DNA of 64,000 nt from the NCBI GenBank assembly GCA_025175895.1, contig CM045989.1:126865272-126929271 (forward strand). The letters are read 5' to 3'. The DNA comes from Wurfbainia villosa (taxonomy: Eukaryota; Streptophyta; Magnoliopsida; Zingiberales; Zingiberaceae). The notes beneath the pieces were generated by a model. It searched no databases. It saw nothing but the letters and a program-made list of their open reading frames with translations, and had not been told where the DNA came from. Position 1 is the first letter of the stretch. Each line of letters opens with the position of its first letter. Of the stretch, positions 49,020 to 59,614 are shown piece after piece. Position numbers and translations under genes: made by a program.

Positions 49020-49476
49020 ATGGCACATCTCGAGGGTTTTAGCACTGTCCGACCTCCGTTTTACAATGGAGATGACTTCTGTTATTGGAAGGTTCAGATG
49101 GAATGCTTTCTTAAAACCCAAATCGAGATGTGGATCATAATCCAAATGGGATTCACACTTCCGACTAACAAAGTGGGTGATTCCTTGGATTATGACCAAT
49201 GGACCAATGCGACAAAAAGACAAGTTGAAGCCGATGCCAAGGCAACTCAAATCCTCCAATGCGGCTTGTCCAAGGAGGAGCTTAATCGCGTCGACCCTTT
49301 CATCAGTGCAAAGGACCTTTGGACAAAGCTAGTGGAGCTACACGAAGGGACCAATGAAGCCAAGGTATGTAAGCGCGATCTTTTGTTTAATAAGTTATAT
49401 ACCTAAAAATGCAGGAACACGAGACGGTGATGCAACTTCATGCTCGCATTCAAGACATAGTCAATAACCTACACGT
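49020..49476 (+). pseudogene. gag of C, N-terminal part
   Basis: The ATG at 49020 gives MAHLEGFSTVRPPFYNGDDF, then ECFLKTQIEMWIIIQMGF, CGLSKEELNRVDPFISAKDL and LWTKLVELHEG, a copia gag of Sirevirus style. The frame shifts near 49402 (after LLFNKLYT); the shifted frame continues MQEHETVMQLHARIQDIVNN up to the insertion at 49477. The sequence resumes in the same frame after 56157. Confidence 0.85.
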
Positions 49477-51030
49477 TGTTGGTGCAATCGGCCCAGGTCA
49501 CGATTGACCAGGACTCGAGTTTGACTCGAGTGATGTTTTGATGTTTGACAAAGTATGTTTGACAAAGTATGTTAGACATAGGATTGACATTGATGTTTGA
49601 CATTAATGTCGGTTAATATGTTGGGGAGATTGTTTATACAATCGACCCAGGTTATAATTGACCAGACTCGAGTTTGACTCGAGGGAGACTTTGGTGGTTG
49701 ACTAGGGTTGACCATGTGTTTATGGGAAAGTCCAAGTCATGGGTACTTGGCATGGAAAGTCCAAGTAGGACACTTGGCATTTGGGAAAGTCCAAGTCTTG
49801 AGTACTTGGCATGAGAAGTCCAAGCATGGGTCTTGGCAAATGAGAAGTCCAAGCATGGGTCTTGGCATGGAAAGTCCAACATGGGTTGGCAAGGAAAAGT
49901 CCAAGCTTGAGTCTTGGCATTTGAGAAGTCCAAGGGGATTGATATTGGCGGCGTAAAGTCCAAGCGGAGTCTTGGCGGCGTAAGTCCAATGTGCCTTGGC
50001 GGTGTAGACACCGTTAGCATGACATAGCCGATGGAAGCACCTGAAGGCTAGCGCGATGGATGAACAAGTCATGGATGACTTGGAGGGATCTGAGAGGCGT
50101 GAGGCTGATGGAGGTGGCTAAAAGGCTTAGGTCTAGGGTAAGGGTGGTCTAGCAAGTATGGGGGCACCATACTTGGGTTAAAACCTCATTCTTGAGGTTC
50201 GGTCGGTAGCATTATGGCGGTTCATTGGAATCGACTTCGAGTTATTGCGGTTGAAACTTTAAGAACTCTGGCGGTCATTGCTCATGGGAAGCGATCGTGA
50301 GTGTCGGCAACGATCGGCCGAGAGATGTGATCGGCTGAGTCGGTGCGAGCCTGAGAATGCTCCGTAGCCGTGGGCGATCGACTACGAGCGTTAGCGATCG
50401 GCGCAATGTTAGCGATCGGTAGTGAGAGTCCGTTGGAACTTGTCCAGCGTGGATTGAGCCGTTGTCTCACAGCTCTGATGTTAGCGGTCGGCCCGGTGAT
50501 TTATGGCGATCGGCGCGGAAATCGGCCGGCGAGATAAAAGGAAGCTGTTCGTGGAGATTGCGGCATCAGTTCTTGGGAAGCTTTCTTGAGGCGATTTGAA
50601 GGCGATTTGCAGGTGCATTTCAGGGCCCTTCAACCTCATCCAAGCAACCAACAAGCAAAGCGCTCAAACCCTAGTTTTGTAAAGTGTTCTTTACATTTCC
50701 TTTGTATTTGCTTGTATTTCCTTAGATTATTATTGTAATCTTGTGTACGAGGTTTCTCCGCCTCCGACTTGTTGTCGAGAAGGAGTTTATTGATTAGTGA
50801 TTGCATTGGCGTCGCTAGAGCTCGTTAGAGCTCGATCCGTGGAGTAGGAACCGTTACGGTTCCGAACCACGTTATATGATCGTGTTGTGATTGTGTGTCT
50901 TGTTATATTTATTTGTTATTACTATTCCGCTGTGCTAACAAGATTGTAGACGATCAAACGCGAAAGAATTTTATCTACGTACGGGTCACACGCTATTCAC
51001 CCCCCCTCTAGCGGCGTCAAATCTCCAACA
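49477..51030 (+). repeat. 5' LTR of the gag-only element
   Basis: 1,554 bp, TGTTGGTGCAATCGG to aaatctccaaca. It is essentially identical to the 3' LTR over 49540-50200 and 50570-51030. It differs by an extra stretch of about 25 bases at the start and by indels between about 50200 and 50560. 'gagataaaagg' near 50531-50541 may be the TATA box. Confidence 0.92.
49730..50010. repeat. aagtccaag / cttggca tandem array, 5' LTR
   Basis: About nine units of 25-40 bp. The reverse complement of the 17005-17440 array; also copied in the 3' LTR at 54946-55225. Confidence 0.9.
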
Positions 51031-51044
51031 AGTGGTATCAGAGC
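51031..51044 (+). other. Primer-binding site of the gag-only element
   Basis: agtggtatcagagc immediately after the 5' LTR. Confidence 0.9.
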
Positions 51045-51097
51045 CTGGTGGCTCTTCAACGGATTAACAACCGGGAGCAATACGCTAGAGGGTAAAG

Positions 51098-52822
51098 ATG
51101 GAATTTCAAGACAAGCTAGGTTGGGACATCAACACACCGGTCCCGTACTCATTATATGGACAAGAAGGCTTCGATTCTTGGAAGAGAAGAATTGAAGATT
51201 TTTTGATGATGAGGGACTTCGAGGAATGGTCTCTATTAATGGAAGGATTTGAGTATCCTAGAGGACCAAAAGGTGGTTTCCTCAAGAAAAAGAGATGGAG
51301 TGAAGATCAACTCCAAAGATTCGAGAAAAACAAGAAGGTAATCAAATTCATTTTTGATTTAATTCCAAATGAATTCTTGTGTAGCCTAGGTGAATGCATG
51401 GATGCTAAGGAGCTATGGAGCGACTTGGCAAAGCTCCATGAAAGCCCATCAATGGTCCAAGAGGAAGAGACCGAAGAGGCTAATGCATCATCTTCACAAG
51501 GAAGTGAGGACTTGGAGGTTGAGAGATCATCAACATCCAAAGAGGAAGAGGAAGTAGAATCGGAAGTTGATAGGGAGTCAATTTCCAGGTTGGTGGAGGA
51601 AGTGGAAGAAGCATCTACCTCAAGGATTGAGGGGGAGGAGAGAACTTCCATACCGGAGCAACAAGAAGAAGCTTCAACATCCAATCAAGATGAGGAAGCT
51701 CAAAATACAACTCCGGCACCTACCACCGAACTAGGTAACTCAAACACATCAATCTCAAATAAAAATAATATCATGTGCTTTGAGTGTAGGGAATTTGGGC
51801 ACTACAAGAGCAAGTGCCCAAAGAAGATTAGGAAAGCTCCACCGGCTCCAAAAGTCAAGGATGACGGTTCCCCAAATATCAAGAGCAAGGAGCATATCAT
51901 ATGCTTCAAGTGCAACTCAAGGGGACATTATAGGAATCAATGTCCTAGGGGAAGCAAAAAGACCAAAGAGGGAGCTACACATGTAGGGGGAGCCTCTAGG
52001 GCAAACCCTAAGGTATATTTCAATAATGCACCTTCTTTAGTTAATAGGCAAAGGCATGCTAGGAATTTAAATTCTCTTGCAATTTATGAAAAGCATGCTA
52101 ATAGAAATAAATATTTTTGCTTAGGAGCTAAAAGTGTCCATTTTAGTAATAAGGAGAAATTTGGGACTAATGTCCCTAGAAAAACCATACCTAGTGAATC
52201 TATTAAGAAAATACAAGAACATCTAGGTTTCAATCCCAAGTGGACTAGGCATATGCCTAGAAAGTCTCATGCCCATGATTTAAATCAAAATTCAAAAATT
52301 GGGCAATTAGAGTTAGAGAATCAAGTCTTGAGGTCAAGGCTTGAAAAACTTGAGAAGACCCTTAAAATTATACAAAATCAATTTAAAGGGTCAAAAGATC
52401 AAAAGTCAAGGTCCAAAAGTCAAAGTCAACACCAAGGACCTAAGAGTCAAAAGTCAACCAAGGGCAAACAAGGTTTGGGTCACAAACCTAAGCCTAAGGT
52501 GGCTTACCATAGTGTTCCATTAGACTATGGAACACAAACTAGGTCTAGGAAGACCAAGGTCAATAGGGAAGTCATCCCTAGAGTTGACCAAAGGATATGC
52601 CTAGTGGCTAGGGTTTCTAGGAAACCTAAGGTGGCCGCTAAGAAGGTTGTTAGGGAGGCAATCCCTAAGGTTAACCTAGGCAAGACCCAAATGACCAAGG
52701 CTAATAAGCCTAGGAAGGTCATTAGGAAGGTATCTAGGGAAGTTATCCCTAGGGAATACCTAATCAACCCTAGGAGCTCAAATAGATTTTGGGTTCCTAA
52801 GGGCGTGATTGATTCACGCTAA
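51098..52822 (+). CDS. gag: Intact gag protein (574 aa) of the non-autonomous Sirevirus-type element
   Basis: Begins MEFQDKLGWDINTPVPYSLY 54 bases after the PBS. Residues 1-125 are a capsid-type region (GFDSWKRRIEDFLMM ... LGECMDAKELWSDLAKLHE). Residues 126-220 are an acidic Ser/Glu-rich linker. Two CCHC knuckles follow: CFECREFGHYKSKC (about 226-239) and CFKCNSRGHYRNQC (about 268-281). Then come a leucine-rich coiled-coil stretch (QLELENQVLRSRLEKLEKTL, about 405-425) and a very basic Lys/Ser-rich tail ending NRFWVPKGVIDSR. Two knuckles plus a coiled coil is Sirevirus gag architecture. The frame has no stops or shifts, unlike its relative in F. It is a capsid protein that could package its own RNA if pol is supplied by another element. 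Confidence 0.88.
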   Translation: MEFQDKLGWDINTPVPYSLYGQEGFDSWKRRIEDFLMMRDFEEWSLLMEGFEYPRGPKGGFLKKKRWSEDQLQRFEKNKKVIKFIFDLIPNEFLCSLGECMDAKELWSDLAKLHESPSMVQEEETEEANASSSQGSEDLEVERSSTSKEEEEVESEVDRESISRLVEEVEEASTSRIEGEERTSIPEQQEEASTSNQDEEAQNTTPAPTTELGNSNTSISNKNNIMCFECREFGHYKSKCPKKIRKAPPAPKVKDDGSPNIKSKEHIICFKCNSRGHYRNQCPRGSKKTKEGATHVGGASRANPKVYFNNAPSLVNRQRHARNLNSLAIYEKHANRNKYFCLGAKSVHFSNKEKFGTNVPRKTIPSESIKKIQEHLGFNPKWTRHMPRKSHAHDLNQNSKIGQLELENQVLRSRLEKLEKTLKIIQNQFKGSKDQKSRSKSQSQHQGPKSQKSTKGKQGLGHKPKPKVAYHSVPLDYGTQTRSRKTKVNREVIPRVDQRICLVARVSRKPKVAAKKVVREAIPKVNLGKTQMTKANKPRKVIRKVSREVIPREYLINPRSSNRFWVPKGVIDSR

Positions 52823-54703
52823 GTGGGTTTAGGGTGTGTCAACCTTGATTGGATGAGTAGTTAACTCAACCATGGTAAGGTGGCACTTTAGGATATTTTC
52901 AAGGTTATGGTTACCTTGAAAATAGATTTGAATTAATCCTAAAAGGATTTTAGGATGTGCCAATATTAATTATGAAGTTTGATAAAATGACCATTTTGAC
53001 ACAATTTAAGTTTAGTGGTTAGTGTGCCATTTTGGGTTTTTGGCACACTAGGGAGAAAAGTAGAAATATGGCAAAATGTGATTAATTATATCAAATGACA
53101 AGTAATATTAAAATTTAGGTATTACATATCTTTATATCTTATTTGCCATGCTTTGATTTGCCATATGCCATGACATGACATCATGTTCATTCTCATCATT
53201 TATATGTCATGTACATGGTTAGGATTAAGGATTAAATGTCATGTGTTTTTAGATTTCATATTATGCCATGACATCATGATTATGAGCATGCGTTTATCTA
53301 TATCATTTCTAATGCCATAATCATTCATGCATTTAAGATATTTTGATTGAAATTGATTTAAGGATAATGGCATGACTTGAAGTCCCATTTATAAGGGAAT
53401 CAAGTAGGGTTGCCTTAGAAAAATGCATGAAACCCTAGATTAAATGAACCAAAACCCACATCTCACATCCAATTGACATGTATGTGTATTTATACACCCT
53501 AGATACATGTGAGATGCTAGGATATGAGTTGAGGTCAAGGTGCATAGTTTTTGCATCTAGTTGAACCAAAACTCATCTAATTTTATTGGTGGATCATTGG
53601 GAAAGCTTGTGTACAAGTCATGTACATAGAGCCCAAGGAATATGATCCAAAATAAGGTTTTGAAAACATTTTAAAATCATTTTGACAAACCTTGGTGAAG
53701 TCTATCTTTTGATAGCAATCACCATTGATGAGATTGATACAAAGTGAGCTTAAACTTTAAAGTTTTTAGTCACTTTTGGATTTTGTATAAATTTCACTAT
53801 TTTATGGGTAAAATATTTTTAAAACATTTTTCACCCATTGTTTTGGTCATAAGTATTATACGTATCAAATTTCGTGATTTTTCGATGTACGTATAATTAT
53901 TTATGAATTTTTGAATTTCGTTCTGATAGCTGAAATTCGGGAATTTCAGCTACCAGTCGACTGCCACTTGGTGGCAGTCGACTGATAACTGTCAGAAGTC
54001 GACTGCCAGGTCTGATTTCGGGTTAACAAGGTTTGTTTAGCCCGTGTTCAGCTATGGTAAAGGTTCCTAACCACTCCTAACCCTAGGATATGCTTTGGGA
54101 AGCATTATGAAGGGTGAAAATCCATTGGATATGGATTAGGAGTTATGTTAGGTCAAAGTATCAAATTTAGGGTGAGTAAAAGTTCTATGTTGAACTTAGA
54201 ACCTTAATTTTGATGGTTTAGAGTTCCTATTGGCTTAGGGGCTTTCCAAGGACATTGTTGGTGCAATGGTCAAGGGGGAGCAAGCTTTTAGGGGGAGGTA
54301 TCCATCTTGGGATGATGGATGTTCTTTTTGGGGAGAATGTTATCAATTGAAAATTGATGGGTGAAGGTACCCAATTTGGAAATTGGGAGAGTGAGATAGG
54401 AGTGCCTCTCTTGAGTGATATGAGACTTATCACTAGGAAGATGGTAGGCATCCTAGGTATTTTTGATCAAGGGGGAGATTGTAAGATCTCATTGGCACAT
54501 GAGACATTGACCTCCTTGGAGAGAAAACCTTTTTGATGTTAGTCAAAAAGGGGGAGAATGTTTGGGGGAGAACATTTGATTTACTTTTTCACTTGAATGT
54601 TTGGGGGAGAACATTTGGTGAGTGTTTACCAATTTGGGATAATTGGTAAGGGATTTGAGTTAGTGTTCTAACTCATGGTTTTATTTGGTTTTTGTCAAAC
54701 ATC
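52823..54703 (+). other. Non-coding 3' internal region of the gag-only element
   Basis: 1.9 kb with no ORF above about 75 codons and no pol or envelope-like domain. It holds a perfect 14-bp-stem hairpin at 53954-53984, a copy of the LTR start word TGTTGGTGCAAT at 54256-54267, and several gggggag purine runs between 54270 and 54620. Confidence 0.75.
53954..53984. repeat. Perfect inverted repeat (stem 14, loop 3)
   Basis: CAGTCGACTGCCAC, ttg, GTGGCAGTCGACTG. It contains the same AGTCGACT core as the LTR palindromes elsewhere. Confidence 0.95.
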
Positions 54704-54717
54704 AAAAAGGGGGAGAT
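54704..54717 (+). other. Polypurine tract of the gag-only element
   Basis: aaaaagggggagat directly before the 3' LTR. Similar purine runs lie upstream at 54271-54297, 54470-54478, 54546-54570 and 54601-54610. Confidence 0.85.
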
Positions 54718-56152
54718 TGTTGGTGCAATACTCGAGTGTGACTCGAGTGATGTTTTGATGTTTGACAAAGTATGTTTGACAAAGTATGTTAGACATAGGA
54801 TTGACATTGATGTTTGACATTAATGTCGGTCAATATGTTGGGGAGATTGTTTATACAATCGACCCGAGTTATAATTGACCGGACTGAGTTTGACTCGAGG
54901 GAGACTTTGGTGGTTGACTAGGGTTGACCATGTGTTTATGGGAAAGTCCAAGTCATGGGTACTTGGCATGGAAAGTCCAAGTAGGACACTTGGCATTTGG
55001 GAAAGTCCAAGTCTTGAGTACTTGGCATGAGAAGTCCAAGCATGGGTCTTGGCAAATGAGAAGTCCAAGCATGGGTCTTGGCATGGAAAGTCCAACATGG
55101 GTTGGCAAGGAAAAGTCCAAGCTTGAGTCTTGGCATTTGAGAAGTCCAAGGGGATTGATATTGGCGGCGTAAAGTCCAAGCGGAGTCTTGGCGGCGTAAG
55201 TCCAATGTGCCTTGGCGGTGTAGACACCGTTAGCATGACATAGCCGATGGAAGCACCTGAAGGCTAGCGCGATGGATGAACAAGTCATGGATGACTTGGA
55301 GGGATCTGAGAGGCGTGAGGCTGATGGAGGTGGCTAAAAGGCTTAGGTCTAGGGTAAGGGTGGTCTAGCAAGTATGGGGGCACCATACTTGGGTTAAAAC
55401 CTCATTCTGTGCTCATGGGAGCCGATCGTGTCGACAACGATCGGCCGCGAGATGGCGATCTTGCCGGTCAGTGCACGAATGCTCCGTGGCCGGAAGATCG
55501 ACTACGGCGTTAGCGATCGGCCGCCAATGTTGGCGATCGATCGGTGAGAGTCCCGTTGGAACTTGTCCAACGTGGATTGAGCCGTTGTCTCATAGCTCTG
55601 ATGTTAGCGATCCGGGTGATTTATGGTAGTCGATGCGGTAAATCCGGCCGACGCGAGATAAAAGGAAGGCTCGTGGAGATTGCGGCATCAGTTCTTGGGA
55701 AGCTTTCTTGAGGCGATTTGAAGGCGATTTGCAGGTGCATTTCAGGGCCCTTCAACCTCATCCAAGCAACCAACAAGCAAAGCGCTCAAACCCTAGTTTT
55801 GTAAAGTGTTCTTTACATTTCCTTTGTATTTGCTTGTATTTCCTTAGATTATTATTGTAATCTTGTGTACGAGGTTTCTCCGCCTCCGACTTGTTGTCGA
55901 GAAGGAGTTTATTGATTAGTGATTGCATTGGCGTCGCTAGAGCTCGTTAGAGCTCGATCCGTGGAGTAGGAACCGTTACGGTTCCGAACCACGTTATATG
56001 ATCGTGTTGTGATTGTGTGTCTTGTTATATTTATTTGTTATTACTATTCCGCTGTGCTAACAAGATTGTAGACGATCAAACGCGAAAGAATTTTATCTAC
56101 GTACGGGTCACACGCTATTCACCCCCCCTCTAGCGGCGTCAAATCTCCAACA
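54718..56152 (+). repeat. 3' LTR of the gag-only element
   Basis: 1,435 bp, TGTTGGTGCAATACTCG to aaatctccaaca, followed by the TSD cacgt. It is shorter than the 5' LTR by about 25 bases near the start and by about 80-100 bases in the gatcggc-rich stretch (55405-55680). Confidence 0.92.
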
Positions 56153-57339
56153 CACGTGATCGGGCAAAAGGTCGAAAACCGTGATCTTATTAGGTATATT
56201 CTTAACTCATTTCCTAGGACTACCTTGTGGGCATCCATGGTCGATGCCTACAAGGTCTCCAAGGATCTTTCAAAACTTAGGTTAGATGAGTTGTTTTCCG
56301 ATTTCGAACTTCATGAGCAGTCTAACTCGGAACCCAAGAAGGGTATATCACTTTTTGCAGGTTCAAGGAAGAAAACCGCGAGCAAGCAACCCCCCGAAGG
56401 AAGAAGAAGATGAGTACGATTCGGAGGTCGACCTGGAAATGGAGGCCGAACTAGTCAACCTAGTTCAGAGGATAGTCAAGGGATGAAAAGCGAACCGTCA
56501 CTCGACCCAACGAAGGTAAGCCTAAAAGTTCTAATATTAGGTGTTACGAGTGCAATAGGTTTGGACACATCAAGTCCGAATGCCCGAAGCTCAAGAGCAA
56601 AGCACCGAAACATAAAAAAGCACTCAACGCTACGTGGGAAGAAGCGTCCGAGGAAGAAGACAATGATCGCGTCCTCATGGATAAATCGGTTGAATCGGAG
56701 ACGGAGTCAGAACTAGAACACGAGTGTGAAACCGAAGACGAATCGCACTGCGAAGCGCTATTCAAGATAAGCCACGGATACACATCTAGTTCAAAAGATA
56801 CACTCAAGGTAAGTCGATCCCTTATTAGTACGCTTTATAGTGCAATTAAGTTCTTAACTAAGAAATTAGCTAAGTCCGAGTCCAAGGTTGAGACCCTGGT
56901 TGAGGAAGTTAAACTCCTCAAACACGAGGTCTCCCTAACCTCTTCGACTAGTCGAGTTCGAGAGGAGGACTCAACTCGGGTTGAAAAGCTCGAAGTTGAG
57001 AACTCACTCTTGAAGAGTCAAGTCAAAGATATTAGGAACACGTTGGAAAGGGTTACTTTGGGATCCAAAGGACTTGACCTCCTACTTGGATCGCAAAGGG
57101 CCATGTACAACAAGGCTGGACTAGGGTTTAGCTCAAATACGACCAACAAGTTGTATATGTCGATTGTAAGTCGACATAAAAAATGTGTCCAAGCATGGGT
57201 CCCGAAGACCACTTTGATTTCAAACTTAGGGTCGAACCAGTACTGGGTTCCCAAGGACCAAATCCACTATGTGGAGAAACCGAACCGATTCAACGGTCCA
57301 GGGGGAGACAGTACAAAACTTATTTGTGTTTTAACTTAG
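56153..57339 (+). pseudogene. gag of C, C-terminal part
   Basis: Resumes as VIGQKVENRDLIRYILNSFP, an in-frame continuation of the part left of 49477. A frameshift near 56400 moves it. The knuckle CYECNRFGHIKSECP at 56542-56586 and the following ORF to 57339 share one frame: an acidic stretch, a coiled coil (LVEEVKLLKHEVSL ... VEKLEVENSLLKSQVK) and the end WVPKTTLISNLGSNQYWVPK. One knuckle is seen here, against two in family S1. The solo LTR begins eight bases after the frame ends. Confidence 0.82.
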
Positions 57340-57347
57340 AAATTGCA

Positions 57348-58573
57348 TGTAAGGGATCGTTTGAAAGTTAGAGGGGGGGTGAATAGCTCTTTTCGTTTCT
57401 ACAAAAATAATTAGCGGAAGCAAACACAAGTAATATATGTAAAAACCAAAAACCAATGCTAACAAAGCCTTTACGTGGTTCGGAGATAACACTCCTACTC
57501 CACGGCGATCCTTAAGGTGGATCAACCCAAGCAATTTCACTATGAAGCTTTCTCTTTACAAAGACCTCCTCTTCTTACAAAAGATGACAATGAAGATTTG
57601 AGAGGAGAAAGGAGATTAATACACTTAGAAAGCTTGGAAAACTTGTAGGAGCTTAGAAGAAAGATTAGAATATAAGCATTAGGCTCTTCTTGCTCCCCTT
57701 GGGCTCTTTTTATAGGAAAGAGCCTCTTTTCCGTTGAGGTCATCACCGACGATGACTTTCATCACGATCACGCCGCCGATTCTAACGCGGCTCAATAGTC
57801 GGATTTGCGGGATTTGCCGCCGCCATCGCTAACGGAAGACTATCACCGACCGCCAACAAGAGCGTTGATCGATCGATGTCGCCGTAGCCGATCGCGGCTA
57901 TGAGCCATACATTAGGCGCCGATCGCCAATAATGGCATGATCGCCACAGGTCATAGCCGAAAGTCGAGTCGATCGTCACCGCTCGATCGATAACCCCCAC
58001 GACCGAATAACAGCCTTCCAAACTCTAATGCTATATTTTAAGGGCAAGTTCGATCGACACCATGTTCCAGTCGACTGGCACACTCCAAGTATGACTAATT
58101 CATACTTGTAAACATAACCTAAGCCTAGACTTAACCTTCTAGCTTCTCCATCAGCCTTGCGCCTCTAGGATTTCTCTGAGTCCACGACTCCATCCATGCG
58201 CTTGCCTTCAAAAGCTTCCTTCGGTTTCGTCATGCTTTGGGTTTCTTCTTTGCCAAAGTACGCTTGGACTTTATGCCGCCAAGACTACATGCTTGGACTT
58301 ATGCCGCCAAGACTTTCCTTTGATCTTCCTTTTCCAAGGACTGCTTGGACTTTACGCCGCCAAGACTACATGCTTGGACTTATGCTGCCAAGACCTTTCC
58401 TTGACTTCTCTTTGCCAAGATCACACTTGGACTTGTCTTTTACCAAGTCTTCATACTTGGATTTTCCTGTCACTTAAACATGTATACAATTAGATCACAA
58501 AACATTGCCTAACTTAGATGATTATCCAAACATCAAAATATATATAAATGCTTAGGGCATTGTTGCACCAACA
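57348..58573 (-). mobile_element. Solo LTR, Sirevirus-type family S3, TSD ttgca
   Basis: 1,226 bp, TGTAAGGGATCG to gttgcaccaaca, flanked by ttgca at 57343-57347 and 58574-58578. It carries 'gagggggggtgaatagc', 'acgtggttcgga' and a short cttggactt/ccaag array (58255-58460), so it is related to S1 but distinct. Confidence 0.9.
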
Positions 58574-58578
58574 TTGCA

Positions 58579-59149
58579 TTCTTAGGTTAGTTATTTATTT
58601 TGATTTTTCTTTTTAGAATGGTTAGATAGGATTATAACTCGTCAATACTTGGTAACATAGTACCAGGATGCGGCGAGATGATAGTATGCTAGAAAAGCGA
58701 AGTCTTATGTATTCGGGCTAGATAAGACATATCTAGTTCGGTGCACTTGACCAAGCGGAACTAGCTGAAGCTACCTCGCCGTATCCTAGACTAGTTAGAC
58801 CAGGAAGTGATCGTAGGTAAGTCAAGTCACTTTTTTCTTGAAAATGGTTTTGTCTAAGGAAGTGGTCATTTTTTCGATCAAAGAAGGCCTCTGTGCCTCG
58901 CCACGACCTGGAAGCCATGATCTTGAAAAGGTGACTTGATGAGCCTAAGGTCAAATCCGAATCTAACGCAAGGTTGACAAGTGTTCAAATCATTAAATTT
59001 AAATCAAGTAAAATTGGAAGTCATCTCACAAGAACATATAGGGTTAACATGTTTGATCATGTAGACATGGGTGAGATGATTTAGGTTAATAATCTTCAAC
59101 CAATCTTTAATAAATCCAATATTAGATCCAACTACCTTGCACGTAGGAT
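58579..59149 (+). other. Decayed gag-pol junction of element C
   Basis: No ORF with a domain. 58665-58690 and 58768-58790 form an imperfect inverted repeat (ggatgcggcgagatg / acctcgccgtatcc). Confidence 0.45.
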
Positions 59150-59614
59150 CAATGGATGTTGGACAGTGGTTGCTCCCGACACATGACCGGGGATCAACTC
59201 AAGTTTTCGAAGCTTCGATTCAAACGACAAGGATCGGTAGCCTTCGAAAACAATGACAAACTCAAAATCATCGGATCAGGTGATATTGAGCTCAACTCTT
59301 ACTTTATTATTCAAAATGTCTTATTGGTAGAAAATTTTCAATATAATTTACTTAGTGTAAGCTAACTGTGTGATAATAACTATAAGGTCATATTTCTAGA
59401 AAATGAATGCGTAATTAATACAAATGAAACTTCTAAAACAATCCTTAAGGGAACCAGAAATAACAACATTTATACTATTAATTTAACTAACTCCTCAACC
59501 AAGTGTCTTATGGCACGGCAAGAGAAATCATGGTTGTGACACCGACGACTCAGTCACTCACACCCAAGACTCATCCACAAGATAAGTCAAAGTGACTTAG
59601 TCAGAGGTTTGCCT
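59150..59614 (+). pseudogene. Protease and integrase start of element C, truncated
   Basis: WMLDSGCSRHMTGDQLKFSK at 59156 is the copia aspartic protease start in the Sirevirus form (D-S-G). It runs through QNVLLVENFQYNLLSVS, then a stop, then LENECVINTNETSKT, and into the integrase finger: KSWL, stop, HRRLSHSHPRLIHKISQSDL, VRGLP. It ends at 59614 where the LTR of D begins. Confidence 0.8.

Larger units (their letters stand above)
49477..56152 (+). mobile_element. Gag-only (non-autonomous) Sirevirus-type LTR retrotransposon, TSD cacgt
   Basis: A complete 6,676-bp element: LTRs 49477-51030 and 54718-56152, PBS, intact gag (51098-52822), 1.9 kb of non-coding DNA and a polypurine tract. It is flanked by cacgt at 49472-49476 and 56153-56157, and removing it restores the gag continuity of element C. 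No protease, integrase or RT is present on either strand. The gag stops at the position (FWVPK...) where pol normally follows. This matches the idea of TR-GAG elements, which would depend on pol from autonomous relatives. Confidence 0.92.
47633..59614 (+). mobile_element. Sirevirus-like element C (family S2), 5' half, with two nested insertions
   Basis: 5' LTR 47633-48790, PBS, gag 49020-49476 continuing at 56158-57339, protease and integrase start at 59150-59614, then cut by element D. Nested inside are the gag-only element (49477-56152) and a solo LTR (57348-58573). The LDSGCSRHMTGD protease start, the gag end with WVPK, and the LTR end 'gctattcaccccccctctagcg' are Sirevirus traits. RT, RNase H and the 3' LTR are not in the window. 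Confidence 0.85.

Noticed and set aside
57781..58021. Apparent 79-codon minus-strand ORF
   Set aside because: Falls in a gatcg-rich part of the solo LTR 57348-58573; comparable LTRs do not keep it.
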